Of a stretch of 5,978 bases of DNA, positions 1 to 5,978 are shown piece after piece. The stretch spans positions 1-5,978 of the forward strand of contig JAGDCK010000112.1 in assembly GCA_017958585.1 (NCBI GenBank), written 5' to 3'. A program made the translations under genes and the position numbers. The notes under the pieces were generated by a model. That model was given only the letters and a program-made list of their open reading frames with translations. It was not told the origin of the DNA and did not search any database. Each line of letters opens with the position of its first letter. Position 1 is the first letter of the stretch. Origin of the DNA: Lachnospiraceae bacterium. Its GTDB lineage: Bacteria > Bacillota > Clostridia > Lachnospirales > Lachnospiraceae.

Positions 1-69
1 GAGCTTGCTCGGGCAGACATTTGGCGACTGCTAATCATAGATATAACAATCGAAGCGGTTATATCTATG
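1..69. repeat. Tandem intergenic repeat, copy A (cut by window edge)
   Basis: This is the first of two direct copies of a repeat upstream of pyrG. Positions 2-43 are identical to 98-139, and the gapless alignment of 2-69 with 98-165 (offset exactly 96) has 61 matches in 68 columns. The unit has a conserved 5' part (AGCTTGCTCGGGCAGACATT and following) and a 3' part that is a perfect inverted repeat at 36-69. Base 1 already differs from its counterpart at 97, so the true left end cannot be fixed and the array may continue upstream. I do not recognise the family. It could be a REP- or MITE-like non-coding element or part of a structured leader RNA. Confidence 0.9.
36..69. other. Perfect 12-bp hairpin of repeat copy A
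   Basis: CATAGATATAAC (36-47) is the exact reverse complement of GTTATATCTATG (58-69), leaving a 10-nt loop at 48-57 that contains CGAAG. The stem is AT-rich and is not followed by a T-run on either strand, so it does not look like an intrinsic terminator. The equivalent hairpin in copy B keeps 11 of the 12 pairs in the same register. Confidence 0.85.
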
Positions 70-79
70 TGAATGGCAA

Positions 80-107
80 CGAGCCAAGTGGTTACCAAGC
101 TTGCTCG
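80..107. other. Inverted repeat joining the spacer to copy B
   Basis: CGAGC (80-84) pairs with GCTCG (103-107). After a single bulged C at 85 the stem continues as AAG (86-88) with CTT (100-102), giving eight pairs around an 11-nt loop. The 3' arm includes the first bases of repeat copy B and the 5' arm lies in the 28-nt spacer between the copies, so the array may form this stem at each junction. A smaller alternative, TGGC (74-77) with GCCA (83-86), overlaps it. It could be chance, given its modest length. Confidence 0.5.
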
Positions 108-165
108 GGCAGACATTTGGCGACTGCTAATCATAGATAAAAAAAACGAAGTGTTTTCATCTATG
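97..165. repeat. Tandem intergenic repeat, copy B
   Basis: This is the second copy of the unit starting at 1/2. The first 42 bases (98-139) are identical to copy A. All seven differences fall at 140-158, inside the terminal hairpin. Four of the seven are two compensating pair changes, one breaks a pair and two lie in the loop. Sequence after 165 no longer matches what follows copy A, so 165 is a natural right boundary. The copy lies 55 bases before the pyrG start codon and probably belongs to the transcribed leader if the promoter is further upstream. Confidence 0.9.
132..165. other. Hairpin of repeat copy B with compensatory changes
   Basis: CATAGAT (132-138) pairs with ATCTATG (159-165). 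In the same register as copy A, A139 faces C158 (a mismatch) and A140-A143 pair with T154-T157, giving 11 of 12 pairs and a 10-nt loop at 144-153. Relative to copy A, the T-A pair 44/61 has become A-T at 140/157 and the C-G pair 47/58 has become A-T at 143/154. The CGAAG core of the loop is retained at 147-151. The A-tract at 139-146 belongs to the 5' arm. Confidence 0.75.
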
Positions 166-170
166 GTCAG

Positions 171-192
171 CGAGTAGGAGACAGCCTACTCG
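171..192 (+). promoter_or_regulatory. Perfect 8-bp hairpin just upstream of the pyrG ribosome binding site
   Basis: CGAGTAGG (171-178) is the exact reverse complement of CCTACTCG (185-192), with a 6-nt loop (179-184). It ends 14 bases before the pyrG Shine-Dalgarno and begins 5 bases after repeat copy B. The stem is stable enough to form in RNA, but no T-run follows, so a terminator is unlikely. It may stabilise the 5' end of the message or affect access to the ribosome binding site. That role is inferred from position only. Confidence 0.55.
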
Positions 193-206
193 ATTAAGGC
201 AATAAT

Positions 207-213
207 TGGAGGA
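207..213 (+). promoter_or_regulatory. Shine-Dalgarno of pyrG
   Basis: TGGAGGA contains a GGAGG core at 208-212, eight bases before the ATG at 221. It decides the start: the in-frame TTG at 206 overlaps this site and has no ribosome binding site of its own, so it is not the initiation codon. Confidence 0.9.
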
Positions 214-220
214 AAATAAG

Positions 221-1831
221 ATGGTTAAGTATGTATTTGTGACCGGCGGTGTGGTGTCGGGACTTGGAAAGGGAATCACTGCGGCAAGCCTTGGAAGGCT
301 TTTAAAGGCAAGAGGCTATCATGTCACCATGCAGAAGTTCGATCCCTACATCAATATGGATCCGGGAACCATGAATCCCATACAGCACGGTGAGGTTTTC
401 GTTACGGACGACGGAACGGAGACAGACCTTGACCTTGGCCATTACGAGAGATTCATAAATGAAAATCTGGACAGAAATTCCAATGTGACCACGGGAAAGA
501 TATACTGGTCAGTCTTGAACAAAGAACGCCACGGCGATTACGGCGGAGGAACCGTTCAGGTAATCCCCCATATTACAAACGAGATAAAGGACAGAATCTA
601 CAAGGCAAAATCTGCGGATGAGGAGACGATCTCCATCATAGAGATCGGAGGAACCGTGGGAGATATCGAATCCCAGCCCTTTTTGGAGGCCATAAGGCAG
701 TTCCAGGCAGAGGTTGGAAGAGAGAATGCGGCCCTCATAGAAGTTACTCTGATCCCCTATTTAAAGGCTTCAGGGGAGATGAAGACAAAGCCCACACAGA
801 TGTCCGTAAAGGCCCTTCAATCCATGGGAATCTGGCCTGATATTTTGGTATGCAGATCTGATTATCCGGTGGATGATCGCATGCGTGAAAAGATAGCTCT
901 CTTTTGCAATGTGCAAAAAGAGCATGTACTTCAGAATCTGGATGCAGAGTCGCTGTACGAAGTTCCTCTTATGCTTGAGGAGGAGGGACTTGCAAAGGCA
1001 GTGTGCAGCGTATTAAACATCCCCTGCCCGGAGCCCGACCTTGGAAAATGGAAGCAGATGGTATCTGATTACAAAAATCCTTTGGGAAAAGTAAAGATCG
1101 CCATCGTCGGAAAATACGTGCAGCTCCATGACGCATATCTGTCCGTTGCAGAGGCATTAAGGCACGGAGGCATCGCAAACAGACAGGAAGTGGAGATAGC
1201 CTGGACAGATTCAGAGGATATCACAGAGGAGAACGTGGGAGAGATCCTAAAAGGTGCTGACGGAATCCTGGTTCCCGGAGGCTTTGGAAACAGAGGCATA
1301 GAGGGCAAGATTACCGCCATAAAATACGCCAGAGAAAACAATATCCCATTCCTTGGCATATGTCTTGGCATGCAGCTTTCAATCATTGAATTTGCAAGGA
1401 ATGTCCTGAATTTAAAGGATGCAAACTCCATCGAATTTGACCCGGATACAAAGAACCCTCTGATCAATTTCCTTCCCGGTCAGGACAAGATAAAGGACCT
1501 TGGAGGAACATTGAGACTTGGAGCATATCCCTGTGACCTTAAAGAGGATTCAAAGGCGTATGAACTGTACGGCACAAAGAATATCTTTGAGAGACACAGA
1601 CACAGATATGAAGTAAACAATGATTACAGAAATGAACTTGAGAAAAACGGCATGATCCTCTCGGGACTATCCCCTGACGGAAACATCGTTGAGATGATAG
1701 AGATTAAGGATCACCCCTATTTTGTGGCAACACAGGCCCATCCCGAATTCAAATCAAGACCCGATGCAGCACATCCGCTCTTTAAAGGACTGGTTAAAGC
1801 TGCTTCAGCATACAAGGAGGAACGCAAATGA
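221..1831 (+). CDS. pyrG: CTP synthase (glutamine-hydrolysing)
   Basis: This cytosolic enzyme makes CTP from UTP, ATP and glutamine, the last step of de novo pyrimidine nucleotide synthesis. It is complete at 536 residues, normal for the family (about 530-550). The N-terminal synthetase domain (about 1-265) starts with the P-loop GGVVSGLGKG (Lys17), followed by DPYINMDPGTM, Asp71 in TDLDLGHYERF and Glu141 in IEIGGTVGDIES, equivalent to the Mg/ATP ligands of the E. coli enzyme. The class I glutamine amidotransferase domain (about 290-536) carries the oxyanion segment PGGFGNRG, nucleophile Cys381 in GICLGMQ, and His507 and Glu509 in QAHPEFKSRP, so both half-reactions should work. The ATG at 221 is chosen for its well-placed GGAGG; Met-Val-Lys-Tyr-Val-Phe-Val-Thr-Gly-Gly is a typical family N-terminus. 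The stop overlaps the gltB start. The leader lacks the recognisable parts of Bacillus-type pyrG attenuation. Identification is secure. Confidence 0.98.
   Translation: MVKYVFVTGGVVSGLGKGITAASLGRLLKARGYHVTMQKFDPYINMDPGTMNPIQHGEVFVTDDGTETDLDLGHYERFINENLDRNSNVTTGKIYWSVLNKERHGDYGGGTVQVIPHITNEIKDRIYKAKSADEETISIIEIGGTVGDIESQPFLEAIRQFQAEVGRENAALIEVTLIPYLKASGEMKTKPTQMSVKALQSMGIWPDILVCRSDYPVDDRMREKIALFCNVQKEHVLQNLDAESLYEVPLMLEEEGLAKAVCSVLNIPCPEPDLGKWKQMVSDYKNPLGKVKIAIVGKYVQLHDAYLSVAEALRHGGIANRQEVEIAWTDSEDITEENVGEILKGADGILVPGGFGNRGIEGKITAIKYARENNIPFLGICLGMQLSIIEFARNVLNLKDANSIEFDPDTKNPLINFLPGQDKIKDLGGTLRLGAYPCDLKEDSKAYELYGTKNIFERHRHRYEVNNDYRNELEKNGMILSGLSPDGNIVEMIEIKDHPYFVATQAHPEFKSRPDAAHPLFKGLVKAASAYKEERK
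1814..1820 (+). promoter_or_regulatory. Shine-Dalgarno of gltB inside the pyrG 3' end
   Basis: AAGGAGG lies seven bases before the ATG at 1828 and within the last codons of pyrG. The spacing favours ATG 1828 over the second ATG at 1834, two codons later. A strong site here means gltB can initiate on its own as well as by ribosomes finishing pyrG. Confidence 0.88.
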
Positions 1832-4800
1832 AAATGACAGAATCGCCCTCGGGGCAGGCACCCCTTTATCGTGAAAGTTTTGAGCATGACAATTGCGGTA
1901 TCGGTGCCGTAGTAAATATTAAGGGAAAAAAGAGCCACAGGATCGTGGCGGACGCCCTTTCAATTGTTGAAAACTTAGAGCACAGAGCCGGCAAGGACGG
2001 CGAGGGTAAGACCGGAGACGGCGTGGGAATTCTTACACAGGTTCCTCACAAATTCTTAAAAAAAGTATGCAAAGACATCGGCATTCAGCTTGGAAAAGAG
2101 AGAGAATACGGTGTGGGTATGATCTTTTTACCAACGGATGAGTTAAAAGGAAACAGATCCAGAAAGATGTTCGAAGTCATCGTTCAAAAGGAAGGCCTTA
2201 AGTTTTTGGGCTGGAGAAAGGTGACCACAAACCCGCAGGTGCTTGGCAAAAAGGCATATGAGAGCATGCCCGATATTTACCAGGCCTTTGTGGAAAGACC
2301 GGAAGAACTTGAAAATGACATAGATTTTGACAGAAAGCTTTATATAATCCGCAGGGTTTTCGAGCAGAGTAATGATATCTCTTATGTATGCTCCCTGTCC
2401 TGCAGGACCGTCTGCTACAAGGGACTGTTTTTGGTAGGGCAGCTCAGGACCTTCTTTGCGGATCTTGAGGATGAAAATTATGAATCTGCCATCGCCATGG
2501 TGCATTCAAGATTTTCCACAAACACAAATCCCAGCTGGGAGAGAGCTCATCCCAACAGAATGCTTGTGCACAATGGTGAGATCAATACCATCAAGGGTAA
2601 CGTGGACAAGATGCTTGCAAGAGAGGAGACCATGGACACTGACAAATTCTCGGATGAGGATATGACAAGAGTTCTGCCCGTTATACCAAGGGAAGCCTCC
2701 GACTCAGCAATGCTTGACAATACATTGGAGTTTCTGGTGATGGGGGGAATGGACTTACCCCTTGCGGCGTCACTTCTTATCCCGGAGCCCTGGGATCACA
2801 ACGACACCATCTCCACCGAGGAGAGAGATTTTTATCAATATTATGCAACCATGATGGAGCCCTGGGACGGCCCCGCATCCATTCTGTTTTCAGACGGTGA
2901 TTACATGGGAGCGATCCTTGACAGAAACGGACTTCGTCCTTCCAGATACTACGTATGCGACGATGACAGGCTGATCCTCTCATCCGAGGTGGGCGTCCTT
3001 GATATCGATGAAAAGCATATTTTGAAAAAAGAAAGGCTTCATCCCGGAAAAATGCTCCTGGTGGATACCAAAAAAGGTGTGATCCTGGACGATTCCAAGG
3101 TGAAGGAGATATATGCAAAAAAGAGCCCCTACGGCGAGTGGCTTGACCAGGGACTTGTAAAGCTTTCATCCTTAAAGGTTCCCAATGAAAAGATACCTTC
3201 ATTTACTGATGAGGAGCTTTCAAGACTTCATATTGCATTCGGTTACAGCTATGAGGACTGCATAGAAGAAATCGCGGGCATGGCGCTCTCGGGAAGCGAG
3301 CACATCGGAGCCATGGGTATAGATACACCCATAGCCGCCCTCTCAAAACAGTACCAGCCCCTGTTTTATTATTTCAAGCAGATGTTTGCCCAGGTCACAA
3401 ATCCCCCCATCGATGCGGACAGGGAAAAGATCGTGACATCCACAACCGTTTACATAGGTAAAAACGGAAATCTGCTGATGGAAAAACCTGAAAACTGCAG
3501 GGTTTTAAAGATTGAAAATCCGATTTTGAGCGACCTTGATCTTTTGAAGCTTGAGCATATTAAAAATAAGGATTTAAAGGTTGAAAAGGTTTCCACATTA
3601 TATTACAAGAGTACTCCCATAGATTCAGCCATCGCCCATCTGTTTGTGGAGGTGGACAAGGCGTACAAAAACGGAGCGGATATACTGATCCTCTCAGACA
3701 GGGGAGTTGACGAAAACCATGTGGCCATTCCCTCACTCCTGGCTGTGGCAGCAGTGCACTCACATCTTGTAACCACAAAAAAATGCACCGCCATGTCACT
3801 TATACTTGAGAGCGGAGAGCCAAGGCTGGTACACCACTTTGCAACACTTCTCGGATACGGAGCAAGCGCAGTAAATCCTTATCTTGCCCATGCTTCCATT
3901 GCATCCCTTGTGGAAAAAGGACTTGTGGACAAGGACTACTATGCGGCGGTGGATGATTATGACAAAGCGGTATTAAAAGGAATCGTAAAGATAGCTTCAA
4001 AGATGGGTATTTCCACCATTCAGTCCTATCAGGGAAGCAAGATGTTCGAGGCCATGGGTATATCAAAGGACGTGATAGACAGATACTTTACAAAGACCGT
4101 GAGCCGCGTAGGCGGAATCGGATTAAAGGACATAGCGGAGGCAGTGGACAATAACCATTCAAAGGCTTTTGACCCTCTGGGACTTGACAGCGATTTAAGC
4201 GCTGCAGCTCTCGGAAGACACAAGATGAGAGCCCAGGGTGAACAGCACAGATATAATCCAAAGACCATCCACATGCTCCAGACCTCCACAAGAGAGGGTA
4301 ACTTTGACAAATTCAAAGAATACTGCAAGATGGTTGACGATGAAAATACAGGATATTTGAGGAGCCTTGTGGACTTTAAGGCTGCAAACAAGCCTATATC
4401 ACCGGATGATGTTGAGAGCGAGGAGGAGATCGTAAAGAGATTTAAGACCGGTGCCATGAGCTACGGTTCTATCTCCAAGGAAGCCCACGAGGCGCTGGCT
4501 CTTGCCATGAACAGACTTCACGGAAAATCCAATTCCGGCGAGGGCGGAGAGAGCGATGAGAGACTTGAATCCGCAGGAACGGAGTTTGATTATTGCTCTG
4601 CAATAAATCAGGTTGCATCCGGCAGATTCGGTGTGACCAGCAGATATCTAATCAGTGCAAAAGAGATTCAGATAAAGATGGCACAGGGTGCAAAGCCCGG
4701 TGAAGGCGGACATCTTCCTGCAAAAAAGGTTTACCCCTGGATTGCAAAGACACGTCATTCAACCCCCGGTGTAAGCCTGATATCGCCGCCTCCTCACCAC

Positions 4801-5978
4801 GATATCTATTCGATCGAGGACCTGGCTCAGCTCATATATGACCTTAAATGCGCAAACACAGATGCAAGGATCTCTGTGAAGCTGGTGTCAGAGGCAGGTG
4901 TAGGAACCATTGCGGCCGGTGTTGCAAAGGCAGGAGCACAGGTGGTACTGATCTCCGGTTATGACGGAGGAACAGGAGCCGCACCGTTAAGCTCCATACA
5001 TAATGCGGGTCTTCCATGGGAGCTTGGCCTGGCGGAGGCTCATCAGACCCTTATTATGAACGGACTTAGAGACAAGGTTACAATCGAGACAGACGGAAAG
5101 CTTATGAGCCCTAAGGATGTGGTGATCGCAGCAATCCTTGGCGCCGAGGAATTCGGTTTTGCAACCGCACCCCTTGTAACTTTGGGATGCACCATGATGA
5201 GAGTATGTAATCTTGATACATGTCCTTACGGAATTGCGACTCAGAATCCGAAGCTTCGTGAGAACTTCGCCGGTAAGGCAGAGTACGTTGAAAACTTCAT
5301 GCTCTTCATCGCAAGAGGAGTCAGGGAGATCATGGCAGAGCTTGGCGTAAGGACCATGAAAGAGCTGGTCGGAAGAACAGATCTTTTGACCAAAAAGGAG
5401 GGCCTTGGTCAGGCTGCTTCATTAATCGATCTCTCGGGAATACTTGCTCCCACAGCCCTTGAGAACAACGTATTCAACATAAAGAATGCATTTGATTTTC
5501 ATCTTGAAAACACAAAGGATGAATCGATCCTGTTAAAGGACAGGAAGGTTTTAAATTCCATAAAGACAGGCAGTGATTCGCAGATAGAGATAAGCGTCAC
5601 AAACACTGACAGAGCGTTCGGTACACTTCTCGGAGCCGAGGTTACGAGAAAGAATCCCGAAGGATTAAATGATGACACCATCACCGTAAATGCAAAGGGC
5701 GCCGGCGGACAGAGCTTTGGAGCTTTCCTGCCAAAGGGTGTGACCATAAATCTTGTGGGTGATACAAATGACTATTTCGGAAAAGGCTTATCAGGCGGAA
5801 AGCTGGTGCTTAAGGCCCCTGCCGAGGCGGCATATGATGCTGAGAACAATATCATCTGCGGAAACGTCGCCCTGTTTGGAGCAACCCTGGGAGAAGCTTA
5901 TATCAGCGGCATGGCAGGTGAGAGATTCTGTGTCAGACACTCGGGAGCTATAGCCGTTGTGGAGGGCGTAGGCGAGCA
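1828..5978 (+). CDS. gltB: Glutamate synthase large (alpha) subunit, 3' end outside the window
   Basis: GltB transfers glutamine amide nitrogen to 2-oxoglutarate, making two glutamates. In bacteria it normally works with the NAD(P)H-oxidising small subunit GltD, whose gene may follow outside the window. The frame is open without a stop for 1383 codons; the family is about 1500 residues, so roughly 110-140 are missing. A 22-residue propeptide precedes nucleophile Cys23 (DNCGIGAV), exposed after cleavage in Ntn-type class II amidotransferases. The glutaminase domain (about 23-430) has HSRFSTNTNPSW (226-237) and HNGEINT (248-254). The central domain spans about 485-755. The FMN-binding synthase domain (about 815-1200) has GAMSYGSIS, SNSGEGGE, KPGEGGHLP, SPPPHHDIYSIEDLAQ and GYDGGTGAAP. 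Cys1121, Cys1127 and Cys1132 (C-X5-C-X4-C) are the 3Fe-4S ligands. The C-terminal GXGXG domain begins near 1250 and includes GAGGQSFGAF and NDYFGKGLSGGK. The start overlaps pyrG by ATGA. Identification is secure; the only limit is the cut 3' end. Confidence 0.97.
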   Translation, partial: MKMTESPSGQAPLYRESFEHDNCGIGAVVNIKGKKSHRIVADALSIVENLEHRAGKDGEGKTGDGVGILTQVPHKFLKKVCKDIGIQLGKEREYGVGMIFLPTDELKGNRSRKMFEVIVQKEGLKFLGWRKVTTNPQVLGKKAYESMPDIYQAFVERPEELENDIDFDRKLYIIRRVFEQSNDISYVCSLSCRTVCYKGLFLVGQLRTFFADLEDENYESAIAMVHSRFSTNTNPSWERAHPNRMLVHNGEINTIKGNVDKMLAREETMDTDKFSDEDMTRVLPVIPREASDSAMLDNTLEFLVMGGMDLPLAASLLIPEPWDHNDTISTEERDFYQYYATMMEPWDGPASILFSDGDYMGAILDRNGLRPSRYYVCDDDRLILSSEVGVLDIDEKHILKKERLHPGKMLLVDTKKGVILDDSKVKEIYAKKSPYGEWLDQGLVKLSSLKVPNEKIPSFTDEELSRLHIAFGYSYEDCIEEIAGMALSGSEHIGAMGIDTPIAALSKQYQPLFYYFKQMFAQVTNPPIDADREKIVTSTTVYIGKNGNLLMEKPENCRVLKIENPILSDLDLLKLEHIKNKDLKVEKVSTLYYKSTPIDSAIAHLFVEVDKAYKNGADILILSDRGVDENHVAIPSLLAVAAVHSHLVTTKKCTAMSLILESGEPRLVHHFATLLGYGASAVNPYLAHASIASLVEKGLVDKDYYAAVDDYDKAVLKGIVKIASKMGISTIQSYQGSKMFEAMGISKDVIDRYFTKTVSRVGGIGLKDIAEAVDNNHSKAFDPLGLDSDLSAAALGRHKMRAQGEQHRYNPKTIHMLQTSTREGNFDKFKEYCKMVDDENTGYLRSLVDFKAANKPISPDDVESEEEIVKRFKTGAMSYGSISKEAHEALALAMNRLHGKSNSGEGGESDERLESAGTEFDYCSAINQVASGRFGVTSRYLISAKEIQIKMAQGAKPGEGGHLPAKKVYPWIAKTRHSTPGVSLISPPPHHDIYSIEDLAQLIYDLKCANTDARISVKLVSEAGVGTIAAGVAKAGAQVVLISGYDGGTGAAPLSSIHNAGLPWELGLAEAHQTLIMNGLRDKVTIETDGKLMSPKDVVIAAILGAEEFGFATAPLVTLGCTMMRVCNLDTCPYGIATQNPKLRENFAGKAEYVENFMLFIARGVREIMAELGVRTMKELVGRTDLLTKKEGLGQAASLIDLSGILAPTALENNVFNIKNAFDFHLENTKDESILLKDRKVLNSIKTGSDSQIEISVTNTDRAFGTLLGAEVTRKNPEGLNDDTITVNAKGAGGQSFGAFLPKGVTINLVGDTNDYFGKGLSGGKLVLKAPAEAAYDAENNIICGNVALFGATLGEAYISGMAGERFCVRHSGAIAVVEGVGE

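Noticed and set aside
21..47. Possible promoter: TTGGCG (21-26) and TATAAC (42-47)
   Set aside because: The spacer is only 15 nt, the -35 match is weak, the -10 lies in the hairpin arm, and copy B does not preserve it. No better promoter was seen before pyrG.
107..110. GGGC (also at 11-14) as the initial transcribed sequence for reiterative-transcription control known for pyrG in Bacillus and Lactococcus
   Set aside because: No -10 box lies at the right distance upstream, and there is no pyrimidine-rich target or T-tailed terminator hairpin downstream.
2..139. CRISPR-like pair of 42-nt identical repeats with a 54-nt gap
   Set aside because: The copies continue to match past the identical part (61 of 68), the gap contains the rest of the repeat, and no cas gene or third copy is visible.
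73..177. 34-codon + strand ORF in the intergenic repeat
   Set aside because: It has no Shine-Dalgarno, runs through the repeat and its hairpin, and resembles no protein I know. Reported only as a property of the repeat.
171..205. Intrinsic terminator or attenuator before pyrG
   Set aside because: The hairpin 171-192 is followed by ATTAAGGCAATAA, without a run of T; the repeat hairpins also lack one on the + strand.
206..220. In-frame TTG start for pyrG, giving five extra residues (MEENK)
   Set aside because: The TTG overlaps the GGAGG that serves ATG 221 and has no ribosome binding site; the protein from ATG 221 begins exactly like other CTP synthases.
1069..1467. Minus-strand ORF of 132 codons inside pyrG, and similar ones inside gltB (for example 2143-2505, 2777-3202, 4029-4457)
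   Set aside because: They lie entirely antisense to strongly conserved coding sequence, show no recognisable motif, and are explained by the codon use of pyrG and gltB.
1834..1836. Second ATG as gltB start
   Set aside because: It lies 13 bases from AAGGAGG, against 7 for ATG 1828. The difference is two residues of a propeptide removed before Cys23, so it would not alter the mature enzyme.

Overview
The window holds two housekeeping genes on the + strand, preceded by a short, highly structured intergenic region. The genes are pyrG (CTP synthase, complete) and gltB (glutamate synthase large subunit, cut off by the right edge). Strong AGGAGG-type ribosome binding sites, frequent AGA/GGA/AAG codons and the sequence style of both proteins suggest a Firmicute, most likely a Clostridia/Lachnospiraceae-type anaerobe. 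That placement is an inference from style, not from a database match.

Positions 1-205 are the intergenic region. It contains two direct copies of a repeat, exactly 96 nt apart, agreeing at 61 of 68 aligned positions (2-69 against 98-165). Each copy ends in a hairpin. The copies differ almost only inside this hairpin, and two stem pairs changed on both sides together (T-A to A-T, C-G to A-T), which is the pattern expected if the stem is maintained. Further inverted repeats lie at 80-107 and 171-192, the latter just before the pyrG ribosome binding site. The window starts inside the first copy, so more copies may lie upstream. I found no convincing promoter and no terminator with a T-tract.

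Positions 221-1831 encode a 536-residue PyrG with an intact synthetase domain and an intact class I glutamine amidotransferase domain. gltB starts at 1828, and the pyrG stop and gltB start share the sequence ATGA, so the two are almost certainly co-transcribed and probably translationally coupled. The 1383 GltB residues visible include the nucleophile Cys23, the central and FMN-binding domains, the three 3Fe-4S cysteines and the start of the C-terminal GXGXG domain. Roughly 110-140 residues are missing.

Functionally the operon links nitrogen and pyrimidine metabolism. Both enzymes take ammonia from glutamine and release glutamate: PyrG uses it to convert UTP to CTP, and GltB uses it to aminate 2-oxoglutarate. 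The coding part is ordinary; what merits a second look is the tandem, covarying hairpin repeat in front of pyrG.
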